Source: Paramecium octaurelia (taxonomy: Eukaryota > Ciliophora > Oligohymenophorea > Peniculida > Parameciidae). From it: 64,000 nucleotides of DNA. The stretch lies in contig CAJJDP010000068.1 in NCBI GenBank assembly GCA_905182995.1, positions 275,722 through 339,721 on the forward strand. The letters run 5' to 3'. A program made the position numbers and the translations under genes. A model generated the notes under the pieces. The model did not search any database, was not told the DNA's origin, and was given only the letters and a program-made list of their open reading frames with translations. Numbering within the stretch: position 1 is the stretch's first letter; each line of letters opens with the position of its first letter. Below, piece after piece: positions 1-12,600 of this stretch.

Positions 1-414
1 ATTTAAAAATCCCATTTCAGAACAAAGAAAACAATGGAAATTCAAGTATGTTTATAATCTATAGCTAGATGCAAACAAGTCAAAAGCTCATGGTATGCTG
101 TCGGCATAACAGAATTATCCACTTTGCATTCTCTAAAAAGATATTAAGATATAGGGCATGGATCCTATCTAGTGTCTTCAAATGGAACGATGTATAATAA
201 TCACAAAGATGATCAGAATTCAAAAGAAAGTGATTTTTCAATCAATACAAATGATATTATTGTTATAAATGTCGATTTCGAGGCAGGTTTATTGGTAATA
301 ATTAATACAACTTAAAATTTATCGCTTGAAATAGAGGCAGATTTTGAAGGAAAAGAATTTTTTGGATGTGCTTGTTTAAGAACTGCAGGAGATGAGATTT
401 AAATAATTTAATGA
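1..414 (+). CDS. SPRY (B30.2-like) domain protein, C-terminal part
   Basis: The frame is open from the first base to a TGA at 412-414 when TAA/TAG are read as Gln, so the gene starts upstream of the window. About 137 residues are visible. The order of motifs fits the C-terminal half of a SPRY domain: a SWYAVGI strand near residue 35, then IGHGSYLVSSNG near 60, a hydrophobic stretch around NDIIVINVDFEAG and a closing strand FFGCACLRTAGDEI. SPRY domains are protein-interaction modules often found at the end of ubiquitin ligases and RanBPM-like proteins. What precedes it here is unknown, so the full architecture cannot be named. No intron is needed in the visible part. Confidence 0.65.
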
Positions 415-502
415 TTTTATATTATAAAATTAAGCTAAATTTTAGTCAGAATAGTTAAAACAATTATAATTTAAATGAAACCATTAAGAAATAACTAAAT
501 TG

Positions 503-1573
503 ATGTAGGTTCAAAACCAATAACATTCGAGAAAATCTAGAAATAGAATTTTTGATTCTCCCATTTCAGAATCAATATCTTTATCACGAAATCTATCTAC
601 TAATTTTACTCCTGTGTAGTATGATGAGAATGAAAAACATTTTATAAAAACATCACAATTTTCTACTAGCACTCCAGTTGATTAATCAATCCAAGAAGCA
701 TAATTTTAGTAGCCAATTTAAGCAGAGCTTGGTTTTGCAATATAAAATACTCCTTAATTTTTTAAGCAAAACAAAATTATTAGAAGAGAACTCGGAAAAT
801 ATATAGATGAAAGTGGGTAATTAAAAATTGATGAGGGATAGTCAGAGGACATTTAATCAAGTGAAGAAAGCCTTAGATCTTTTCCTTAAGGTTTTATTAG
901 TAAATTTGAAAAAAAAGAAAGTATTAAATAGTAGCCTATAGCTACAAATTAATAAGATTACTCATTAAAAATTTCAGATTTAAAGTCAGAACATATTTTA
1001 AAAGATACTTCAATACAAGAAAATCAACTAGATAGTAATAATAACTCTTAAAGAATGACACAGAATATTTTTAGTATTTAAAAATCCTAAGGAGATTAGC
1101 AGAGCGAACATTCAATAGAATCTGTGAAAAATGAAAACTAAGATTCCTCTATATCTAATGCTTAATTAAGCTAATAATTTAATTAATAATAATCATTTGA
1201 TTAATCAAATATTAGTTAATGGTCAGTTGAGCAAATCGAAATATTAATTTAAGGAGTTTAAGTTACAAAATATAGTCGCAAAACATTATTTGGTAAAAAG
1301 AGAAGGATATTGTAAGTTTCTCCAGATCTAAAGTTATTAATCTTTAGAAATTTAGAACATAAAATTACAAAGACATACTCAATTAACAAAATTACTAAAA
1401 TGGAGAAAGGAGCAAATACACAAACATTTAGATTGTATAAACCAAAATCCGATACTTTATGGTTATGCTTTTCAATATTTCTTGATGAAAGAACAGTTGA
1501 TCTAAGTGTAAAAACTTAAGAATAGTTAAGATAAATTTTAGATTGCCTTTATGGATTAATCTAAAAGCATTGA
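503..1573 (+). CDS. Protein with C-terminal PH-like domain
   Basis: Single-exon frame of 356 residues from ATG 503 to TGA 1571-1573; an in-frame TGA at 476-478 precedes this ATG. Residues 1 to about 245 are low-complexity and rich in Q, S and N with no visible fold. The last 100 or so look like a pleckstrin-homology-like barrel: VTKYSRKTLFGKKRRILQ, then a strand LLIFRN, later DTLWLCFSIF and VDLSVKTQEQ, closed by the helix LRQILDCLYGLIQK. PH domains bind phosphoinositides or proteins at membranes. The fold call rests on strand pattern and the final helix, not on a catalytic motif. The partner and pathway are not known. Confidence 0.55.
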
Positions 1574-1702
1574 ATACCTATATATATATAATTATAATTA
1601 TATCATGAAAAGTAAATGATATTAAAAAATGTATAAATTTATAAAGTAAATTAAAGTTAAAAATAGGATATTTGAAAGTATTAATATGAATATGCAAAAA
1701 AT

Positions 1703-1870
1703 AGAGTTATTTTTACTTCCCATTTAATTGAATTATTCATTAGCAGTAATTAAACTATTGAAATAAATTTTAAAAATCTCAAAGAAATAAAAAAATTAAT
1801 TTGTAGATTCATTTATTTCATGAGAAAATCTAGACTCAAAATAGAAGAGCTAAATAATATAATCATTTGA
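1703..1870 (+). pseudogene. Possible remnant of a PH-like domain end
   Basis: In a stretch without a complete gene there is one 55-codon open segment ending at TGA 1868-1870. It has no usable ATG and an in-frame TGA just upstream. Its end (IEINFKNLKEIKKLICRFIYF) resembles in pattern the final strand and helix of the PH-like domain encoded just upstream. It may be a decayed partial duplicate or chance. The rest of 1574-2215 is AT-rich and I see nothing else in it. Confidence 0.2.
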
Positions 1871-2215
1871 TGTGTACAAAGAATCTAAAACATTAATATA
1901 AAAATATTTATTTAACTTTTATATTACAACTTTTAAGATTATATTTTAAAAAATAGATCAATACAATATATGAATTAATTTAGATTATATAAAAGTAAAA
2001 TTATTCACATTATTAATTCTTTTTTTAGTTATGAGTTTCTTTTTAAAAATTTATTAATATTAAGAAATTCTAGATTTTTAATGAGTATTTGATCAACTTT
2101 ATGTAAACCAAAATGATTATCATCAACAAATGCCTTGATTTACGGTTTAATATTTGATATAAAAAGAACAAAGAATTTTTATAATGCATTAATTATCTAT
2201 TCTAATTTAATAAAA

Positions 2216-2989
2216 ATGATACTCGGCAAATAACAACTTCTCAATTAATAAAATCCTTAATTTCAACACTCAGAAGGAACATGTCTTTGCGGTGTTTGCT
2301 TATGTGGAAATTGTTTATGTAAACCATAACCAATAAAACAAACTTACCTTAATAAATTAAAGAGTGTTTATGAAACTGATTTCTAATAAAGATACTCTGT
2401 ACTACCAAAGGCCAGACCTATTATAATCGAAGAGCCGAAGAGGAGAAGGGCTTTCTCATAAAATTCGGTTTATGATGAGGACTTTACACCAAAATAAATA
2501 TCTCAAGGCCATGCTGATGAAAAATAGCATTTACCATAATTAAAAATTCCTTTTGCAGGCTGTAATTCATATGCTTTGTAATATCCTAACAAATGTACAG
2601 ATCCACCTTAATAGCTAAGACCAGTGAATCAAATATAATTACTTCCTGCAAAAATGGACAATATTTCTTAATATTAAAGAGAATATAAATTACGATAAAA
2701 ATAAAGAGAGCATGAATTCTCAAACTTCTCGAAAATTATGAATAAAAGATTGCACATCAATAGTAAGGACAAATTAGTCTACTCAAATTCGAGCTATTAG
2801 GAATAATTTAAGCCAAGATAATCTATCCCTCTAATAAAATTACCGATACAATAATCAAGTTTACCATTTGGAATAAGCAACATAGGAATTAATCCATTTG
2901 TGAGTCAATCCAAATTTGAGTTTGCTTCTAAATCTTAGGAATTATGTGAAGCTAATAGAAGAATCCAAGAAATCTGCAGCAAGAGTTGA
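2216..2989 (+). CDS. SAXO/MAP6-related axonemal microtubule protein
   Basis: Single-exon frame of 257 residues, ATG 2216 to TGA 2987-2989. Near the N-terminus it has a compact cysteine cluster, CLCGVCLCGNCLC (residues about 24-36), followed by a tyrosine-centred segment YETDFQQRY. This is the layout of SAXO (FAM154)/MAP6-type proteins, whose N-terminal Cys-rich motif is followed by Mn repeats that bind and stabilise axonemal or basal-body microtubules. Further Mn-like pieces (VYDEDFTP, YQREYKLRQ, SYQEQFKPR) recur at intervals. The protein is short for the family and the repeats are divergent. The role as a ciliary microtubule protein is inferred from these motifs. Confidence 0.6.
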
Positions 2990-3683
2990 ATATTAAAATT
3001 TATTTTTATAAGAAGAATATCATATCATATATTTAAAATAATATAAATAATTATTATTAGGATATCTAAAAATAATAATTACTTCATAAAATAAAGTAAT
3101 TCAGAAATAAATATGAAAATATTGACTTGCTAACTTAGAATTAATGTAAAAATTTCAGCTGTTAGGCTTGATATAGTAAATTTTGATAATGCAGTTAGAA
3201 AACTTTAAGTGTATTTTTAAAAGGATTTGTTAATAAATATTTCTGTATTTTTATAAAAATTAATATAAATTTATTTAACCGCAATATTTCTATTTTATAC
3301 TACAATGGGATAATTATGACAAAATATTAAAAATTTTTCCATGGTTAGATGATTGAAAATATGGCTAATGTGTGCTCTAGTTTGTTCTTTTGAAAGAATG
3401 GCGCAACAATTATTGATTTATAGGATATTTAGGATGGATTTATAAATGGTTACATCAAAAACAATTTAGTGATGATCTAACAGTAAAAAAGTGTTATGAT
3501 GAGCTGATTATTGAATCAAAATTAGTCTTGCAATATTTAATTTTACACCTACTTTCAAACTGTTATTAAACTATATTTATACTTCAAATTTTTGATATTT
3601 TTAATTTAGATATTTTCTGGGGGTATTAAAGGCTCTTTAGATATAATGAATGACTTATTAATTTTATTTCCAAAAAAAAAATT
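2990..3683 (+). other. Intergenic stretch with a broken open frame
   Basis: No complete gene is visible. From about 3306 to 3655 one plus frame has protein-like content (segments such as FPWLDD, KYGQCVLQFVLLKEW, GYLGWIYKWLHQK, VKKCYDELIIESK) but is cut by TGA at several places and no short intron removes them. It could be a decayed gene; I cannot name it. The remainder is AT-rich. Confidence 0.2.
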
Positions 3684-6600
3684 ATGTTTATCAGCACCCT
3701 ATCGACTATGCTATTAATGCTTTTGACCAATTCATCAGAAGGTTAAAAATGAGTAGTATATTTTAGCAATGATGGATGCAACAATGGATTCAACAACCGA
3801 CGCAGTTATAATTCTTGCTGTTTCTACAGTTTTAGGAAAAGAAAACTCTACTCCTACAGGTTCCATAGTGGGAGGCACAACTTTATACATGAAAGTAATA
3901 ATATCATATAACAATTATAGGTATAAGGATTGGATTAAACAGCTAGTAACAACGCTGTCTATATTGGAAAGTATCCTTGTATTATTTCCGATAAGGGAGT
4001 CAATGGATTGTTCATGAACTGCAAAACAACAAAACCGGATCCAGATGACAATAACTTATCTAACTTAGAAATTGTTGTTAAGGTATCAGGTAAACCAGAC
4101 TCTGTTTGTACATTTAGTAGTCCATAATGCCATTTCACATACTCTTAATACTATACACCAAAATTATTTTATGTGACTCCAAGATCAAATTATCCAAGAA
4201 CATTAAGTTATTGGAGAGCGAAGTGGGCTGTATCTAGCTCAGTTGTTTAATTACTAGAAGGACAATTCATGGGAGCAAACAGATGTGACAGATTCACAGT
4301 CTAAGATCAGTATCCAGATGAGATCAATTTCTGGGATGATCAAGTAGTATGTCAGGTTTCAGCTGAAATCAAAGCTGGATACTATGATTACACTATTAAA
4401 TCATAAAGTGGATATCAAAATAATGATGTAGGAGTTAAATAAAAAAGAGTTTACTCTGACAGAACATACGACTCAAAGTATTTATTTAATTTATATTTTT
4501 CAGAGTTCTTCCAATAATTACCGAGATTAATACAAATTTTGCATCGCCAGAAGGATAAATTATAGAAATAACTGGATATGGATTTAGTCCAATTCCATCT
4601 GAAAACACTGTTAAAATTTCAGGATAATCTGAAACTATTTAAGTGTTATCATCAACCCCAAACACTATCAATGCAAAGATACCAAAATTAACTAATTTAC
4701 CGACTCTTGCTGATGCTACTGAGAGTTCTGTTTACATATAAGGAAGTGGCTTACATTATACTAGGTGGGATGTTTCAGGATTAAATTTGAATTGTGCTTC
4801 CTTCAGAACTTAAATCATTACTAATTAAGCTTAATTAAATAGTAGAATTCAATTTGATGGTATTTATCCAGAACCTGATGTCTAAAATTCATTTGGAGAA
4901 TATTATGGATAATACTTTAGAGGTTTCTTAAAGGCACCATTCACTGGAAATTATAGATTCTATGTTGCCTCAGATGATTGTGCTTAATTCTATATTTAAA
5001 CTTCTTAAATTAAAAAACCAGTTAGACCAGATACAGCTTCAGCTGCAAGTGGATGGAATCCATATAAAAACTATTGGTATGAATATTTGAGTTATTCATA
5101 TAACATCAAAACTATATCTGAACCTGTTGCTTTATAATAAGGAGAATTTTATTATATTGAAGCCTATCATATTAATGGAGGGTCAACTGGACATCTTACA
5201 CTTTCTATGGAAGTTGAGAGTGCTACTCGAAAATCGAACTCATTAAATAGCGTCTATTAAATTTCAACATCTTACACACCAGTTAAAGAAGTAATTGAAA
5301 TCACTTTATATAATTCAGCTGGAAATACTATATTAGCAGGTAAGTATTAACTTTAATTCACTTATGGTACTAAGGCTACACCATAAACTACTTTATATTA
5401 TTCATACACTACTGGAGATATTGTACCAAATGCCAATGCAAATGCTATTAAGAGTGCAATTTAAAATTGTGGAGCTGGTTATTTAGTAACTGTTATAGCC
5501 ACTAAATTAGATAATACTGGAGCTGCTTTGGATGATACTGCCACAACTTTTGCTGGATATAAATATACTATCACATTTGATTCTCACAGAGGTACCACCA
5601 ATTATAGAGCACTTCCAAAGTTTGTCTCACCCTCATTTAATGGAGGAACTCCTGTTAAAGATGTTGTGAGAACTTAAGAACCACTTGATCCAATCAGTGG
5701 AACTTTCTAACTAACAATGACTATTAATGGAGTTGAAAATTTATTCTAAGTATCTGCTAACGTTTATGATTTACCTTTTGATGCAACATCATAATTGATT
5801 GCTGATAATGTTGAAAGAATTACTGGATAAAGACCATTTGTTTGGACCATTGGAAGAGCATAAGACGGATGGAAATGGTTCATTGTTTTAAGATCTAATG
5901 TTGATTAACTAACTGACTTTTAAGTTTCAGCAAACGTTCTTGTTTCAGGAAATGGAGATGTAACTGCTGCTGTTACTAAACCAATACCAGATAGTACTAA
6001 TTTATTATTTGAACCTATCCCCAACGAATTACTATTTACTTATAGTTAACATCCTTAAGTTTAAGTTGAAGTTTAATACCAATTAAAAGAAAACAATGTT
6101 GTTGTGGAAACAGAATAAATTTTAGCTGGTTGTTAATAATTAGATGCATGTGATTTCACTTTAAGTGATGAAAAGACTCCAACTTTAACAGCTTACTCTG
6201 TTACAGGATCCCAATTATCATTGACTGTAACACAAGGAGCTGATTTAACTATAACTAAGACAGATTTAGATATTTCATTTAGAGGAGCTGATTGTACCAA
6301 TATCAATTTTTCAACTATTACATCACCTTATTCAATCACTTGTACTTTAGAACAATTGAATTCATAGAATGTTAAGGAAGCTGGAGATAATTAAGTACCA
6401 GCTGTACATCATAAAGCTATTGGTTTCTCTAAGGTTGATGCAGGAGTTACTGGAGAAAATGTTGATTTGGTTATAACATCCATTTTACCAGCAACAGGAT
6501 CACCAGATGGTGGCACAACTATTACTATCACCGGTACAGGATTCCCTAAAAATTTAAATAGAGATTTTACATTCTAAATTGATGGTTAAAATGTTCATCC

Positions 6601-9600
6601 ACTATCAATTACTAATACCTAGATTATTTTTGTTACACCTAAAAAGGCAAGTGGTGGAACTGGAGCAATTACTTTATCATTCAATTAAAAGACAGTAACT
6701 AGTAGTCTATTTTCTTATGATGATGCTTTGAGAATCTAAGTATAATCTTTAGAATTCAATTCAAAAACTCCAGTATTCAAAGGTGAAATGACAATTACCG
6801 GAACCAATTTTGGAACTGTTATTGATGATACCAAAGTTACTTTGGTTGGATCTAAATCTTATAATGCTAAAGTTATTTCTGTTACAGATACTTCAATTCA
6901 AGTATATTTAAGAGGAGGAATGCCTGGTGACTATAGAGTTACTATTACTAGAAAAGATTATGGTAATTCATATGCAAATGCTGATGATAACTTATTTAAA
7001 TACATCATTCCAGTCACTAGTGTTACTTTAGAAGATGGCACTAGCTAAGCAAAAGGATCAGAAGCAGGAGGAACAGTTATTAAAATTACAGGATCTAACT
7101 TTGTTTAGGGAGAAACTATTGTATTTGTTGGTTAAGCTATTAATTGGATCTGTGAAATTGATGAAGCTAGATTCACGTCTGAAGTCATTTATTGCACTGT
7201 TCCACCAAAATACGAATACTATAACTAACAAGCTTAGTTAGTTATTGTAACAGTATAAGTAACACTTGAATCAACATGTCTTGATACTACAAATAATTGC
7301 TTGTTCACTTATGATAGTACACTAAATCCAACAATTGAGAGTTATCCAGCATCTAGTACTTAATATACAGGATCAAGAATTTTGACAGAGGCTGATCATT
7401 AAAAACCAGATTATTAAAAATTAGTCTAAAGAAAGAGATTTTTATGGACAGATGAATCAAAGAAACAAGGCAATAACCATATTTTGAACCTTGGTAAATC
7501 ACCAAGAAGAGATATGTTAACATCTGCTGATTTAGTTTTAAGTCAATAAAAGACCTATGCCCCAGGAGATACAGAAACCTTAACTGGAACAGGATTAACA
7601 AATACAGTCTTTGTTGTTTTCAAAGGTCCAATTACCCAAAGAGTAACTGCAACAATTTCTGGATCGTCATTCACATACACAATTCCAAATTTACCTTAGG
7701 GATAATATAGTACTTATGTTTTAACTGAAAATGGTTATGCAGATAAGATTTGGGTTACTGTAATTGGATTAAGCATCACATCTATTGATACTGCTGCCAT
7801 TGGTGGATAACTATTGACAATCAATGGAGTTGGATTTAATGATCATTAATCTCCAAGTGTAAAAGTAGGAACAACAGACTGTACTGAACTATAAGTAGTT
7901 TCAACTGTTTAAATTAAATGTAGACTGGCTAGACAATCATCAACTTCTGCAGCGGTAACATTGTCATAATTACCTTCTGAAAATAACTCAGCAGTTCCTA
8001 TCACAGCAACATTTTCATTGACTATCAGTCCATCTACAAGTTCTCCATTATTCACAGCAATTAGTGGTGCCACCTATGATTCAACCCAAAAGGCTTACTT
8101 AGCTACAGCAGGAAATGTTGTTCTTGTATTCACTGGTAGTAGACTTACTGGCACTACAATAGTAGTCACATTAGAACATATGGGCCACAAGATAGCTGGA
8201 ACTTCTTCAGCATTATCTGATACTTCAGTAACTGCTACCTTTTCAAATTTAGCAGCAGGAGTTTATTCAATTAATTTGTTAGTTGATAATAAATATGCAT
8301 ACATTAGTGATGTTACAAAATAGAAATTAGTTGTTAGTGCTGCTGCACCAACTTCTAGTAATCCATCAGTATCTTATGCTGGTGGTGCTACTGTTACATT
8401 TACAGGAACTGGTTTCGATTCAGTGAATGAATAAAATTCAGTCAAATTGTGTGGATTTAATTGTCCAGTTACAAGTGCTTCCTACACAACTCTTTCATGT
8501 GAAGCTCCAAAATTATTGACAGCATCAGTCTTAGGTCAATATACTGCTTTATCAGAACCTGCAAGATATATTAAACCATCAGAAGTCACCTTAATAGCTG
8601 ATTCAGCAACTTCAGTTTCTAAATTCTTTGATTTACTCTAATCAACTTATTATGTTTCTAGTGCAGCTTCAAATTGTTATGTCTAAGTTGACTTTGGTTC
8701 AAGTAGAGTTTTGAAATTACATTAATTAAGATATATGCCAAGAATAGACAGATAAGCAATTATATTGAAAGATGCAGTATTCTAGTATACAACTGATGGT
8801 ACTAATTGGTAGACTCTGTTAACTGTTGATTAAACAGTGCATACTGGATGGAATATTTATGTTCCTTAAAGTGATATCTCAGGAATCAAAGCAGTCAGAT
8901 TGTTTGATTCAAGAGGATCCACTGGATCATCATGCTAATTAGCTGAAATTGAATTGAAAGGTTGGGTCTTATCAAATAGTAATAATGCATACTCAGTTCC
9001 AACATCATGTAATGCAGAAATCTCAGTAAATGGATAATCCCTTGGTACAGTATCAAATGCTGTTAGTTACTCTTCAAGTAGTGTTCCTATTGTTACTACT
9101 GTCAGTCCAGCTACAGGCAGATTTACAGAGGAAGCAGTTATTACAATTACTGGTACTGGATTTGTTAATGGATAAACTACAGTAACTATAGATGGAGTCA
9201 CATGTGCTATTTAGAATGTTACACCAACCTAAATTGTCTGTAAAACTGGAGTCAAAGATTTAGAATAAACTTAATTAAATGGAGTATTTTAAGTTAGAGT
9301 TAATGGAAATTTGGCAGTAAATAATCAATAATTCATATATGCAACCAAATGGTCAGATATCAATACTTGGGGTGGATACGAATATCCAGGAGACGGAGAT
9401 TCAGTTATTGTTAATGCTGGATAAACTTTGATTGTTGATGTTAAAACTCCTAAAATGATGTAAGTCTTAGTTGAAGGAACTCTCACATTCTCAGATGAAG
9501 TAGATACATCCTTGGATGCTCATTTTATTGTTATTAGAGAAGGAAAATTCAATATAGGAACAGAATTAGTGGCTCACTAACATAATGTCTAGATTACTCT

Positions 9601-12600
9601 ATATGGTGTGGAAGAAGATACTTAAATGCCTGCTATGGGTAATAAAGTCTTGGGATGTCATCAATGCTAATTAACCATTCATGGTAAAGAAAGAACTCCA
9701 ACTTGGACATTATTATCAAATACAGTATCAGCTGGAGCAACTCAAATTACAGTAGATGATGCAGTAGACTGGTAGGTTGGAGAATAAATTGTTATTACCT
9801 CCAGTGAAGTTGAACATATGCAAAGTGAAAAAAGATACATTACAGCTGTCAGTGGTGATAAAAAAACTTTAACACTTGATTAACCACTTACTTATTAACA
9901 TTATTCAGCAGTTGAAACTTTTGAATCAGATTCTTTCCCTATGAAAGTTGAAGTTGGTTTATTGACTAGAAATATTGTTATTCAAGGTGAATAATCAGAT
10001 TTGAAATATGGTTATCATTTGATGATTCATGGAAGAGCTGAGAAAGGATCAGTTGGTAAAATATCATATGCAGAATTCAGATATGGTGGTTAGCCAAGAA
10101 TTATTGGTAGATATCCTGTCCATTTCCACTTGAATGGTGAAGTTGATGAGTCATATGTTGTTGGTAATGCTATTCATGATTGTTATGCTCGTTGTTTGAC
10201 TATTCATGGTGTTCATTATTTGAAGGTTTAGAAGAATGTTTGCTATAATACTTTTGGACATGCCATATTCTTTGAAGATGGTATTGAAACAAACAACGTG
10301 GTTGAAGATAATCTTGTTGCAAGTACCAAATAAAGTTGGATCATGTTGTAAACAGATATTACTGTGGCTACTTATTGGGTTACGAATCCATAAAACATTC
10401 TAAGAAGAAATAGATCAGGAGGTTCAGAATGGTATGGATTTTGGTATGAAATTAAAACCAATCCAGATGGTCCATCAGCCACTTCAGATATTTGTCCACC
10501 AGGATTAAATATACTTGAATTTAAGGATAATTGGTCACATTCAAATGGTAGATTTGGTCTTCGTATTTTCTAANNNNNNNNNNNNNNNNNNNNNNNNNNN
10601 NNNNNNNNNNNNNNNNNNNNNNNNNNNNNNNNNNNNNNNNNNNNNNNNNNNNNNNNNNNNNNNNNNNNNNNNNNNNNNNNNNNNNNNNNNNNNNNNNNNN
10701 NNNNNNNNNNNNNNNNNNNNNNNNNNNNNNNNNNNNNNNNNNNNNNNNNNNNNNNNNNNNNNNNNNNNNNNNNNNNNNNNNNNNNNNNNNNNNNNNNNNN
10801 NNNNNNNNNNNNNNNNNNNNNNNNNNNNNNNNNNNNNNNNNNNNNNNNNNNNNNNNNNNNNNNNNNNNNNNNNNNNNNNNNNNNNNNNNNNNNNNNNNNN
10901 NNNNNNNNNNNNNNNNNNNNNNNNNNNNNNNNNNNNNNNNNNNNNNNNNNNNNNNNNNNNNNNNNNNNNNNNNNNNNNNNNNNNNNNNNNNNNNNNNNNN
11001 NNNNNNNNNNNNNNNNNNNNNNNNNNNNNNNNNNNNNNNNNNNNNNNNNNNNNNNNNNNNNNNNNNNNNNNNNNNNNNNNNNNNNNNNNNNNNNNNNNNN
11101 NNNNNNNNNNNNNNNNNNNNNNNNNNNNNNNNNNNNNNNNNNNNNNNNNNNNNNNNNNNNNNNNNNNNNNNNNNNNNNNNNNNNNNNNNNNNNNNNNNNN
11201 NNNNNNNNNNNNNNNNNNNNNNNNNNNNNNNNNNNNNNNNNNNNNNNNNNNNNNNNNNNNNNNNNNNNNNNNNNNNNNNNNNNNNNNNNNNNNNNNNNNN
11301 NNNNNNNNNNNNNNNNNNNNNNNNNNNNNNNNNNNNNNNNNNNNNNNNNNNNNNNNNNNNNNNNNNNNNNNNNNNNNNNNNNNNNNNNNNNNNNNNNNNN
11401 NNNNNNNNNNNNNNNNNNNNNNNNNNNNNNNNNNNNNNNNNNNNNNNNNNNNTTGGTAAAATATCATATGCAGAATTCAGATATGGTGGTTAGCCAAGAA
11501 TTATTGGTAGATATCCAGTTCATTTCCACTTGAATGGTGAAGTTGATGAGTCATATGTTGTTGGTAATGCTATTCATGATTGTTATGCTCGTTGTTTGAC
11601 TATTCATGGTGTTCATTATTTGAAGGTTTAGAAGAATGTTTGCTATAATACTTTTGGACATGCCATATTCTTTGAAGATGGTATTGAAACAAACAACGTG
11701 GTTGAAGATAATCTTGTTGCAAGTACCAAATAAAGTTGGATCATGTTGTAAACAGATATTACTGTGGCTACTTTTTGGGTTACAAATCCATAAAATATTT
11801 TAAGAAGAAATAGATCAGGAGGTTCAGAATGGTATGGATTTTGGTATGAAATTAAAACCAATCCAGATGGTCCATCAGCCACTTCAGATATTTGTCCACC
11901 AGGATTAAATATACTTGAATTTAAGGATAATTGGTCACATTCAAATGGTAGATTTGGTCTTCGTATTTTCTAAATGGCTCCAAGAAAGTACCCTTGTAAC
12001 GATGCAGCTAATTGGTCAAATGATTAACCATACATTGATAATCCAAGTCTTTAAGCACTTTTTGAAAAGTTCTACACATGGAAAAATAATGAATGTGGTA
12101 TTTTAGGAGAAGAATTGGGTAATATCTATTTCAAGGATATTATGATTGCTGATTCCAAATTTGCTGGTTTCTAAGCTCACAAAGGTAATTTCTCAGCTGA
12201 AGGAGCAGTCTTGGATAATGCAGTTATCATTGGTAAATCAAATCATAATGCAAATCCGGATGATACTTACTATGATGGATCAAGAGCTATGGTAGTTCCA
12301 AGAACAAACGGATTTTTAGCAAAGAATATTAGAATTTATAATTATGGAAGCAATTCCGCTTTGATTGAATCTTGCTCCGTATGTTGGAATGTTAAATTAT
12401 GGGTACAAGGAGGTAAAAATACCTAATTCTTTAATGTCAAAGCATATAATTCTGCTAATGCTAATCGTATCTTTTGGTAGAAACATAGAAGAGAAATCTT
12501 CTGGGATTAAGATGGTTCAATTTCAAATGTCCCAGGAGGTGCTTATATTATCCCATATAAGAAACATATTGATGGTATTCCAGGATGTGTTAACCATCCA

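Noticed and set aside
1560..1610. TA-repeat tract as a possible functional element
   Set aside because: Short AT microsatellites are expected at this base composition, and nothing else supports a role.
10573..11453. True tandem duplication of a G8/beta-helix block
   Set aside because: The right-hand frame is shifted by the printed offset and collapse restores an exact codon count; kept only as an alternative in the findings.
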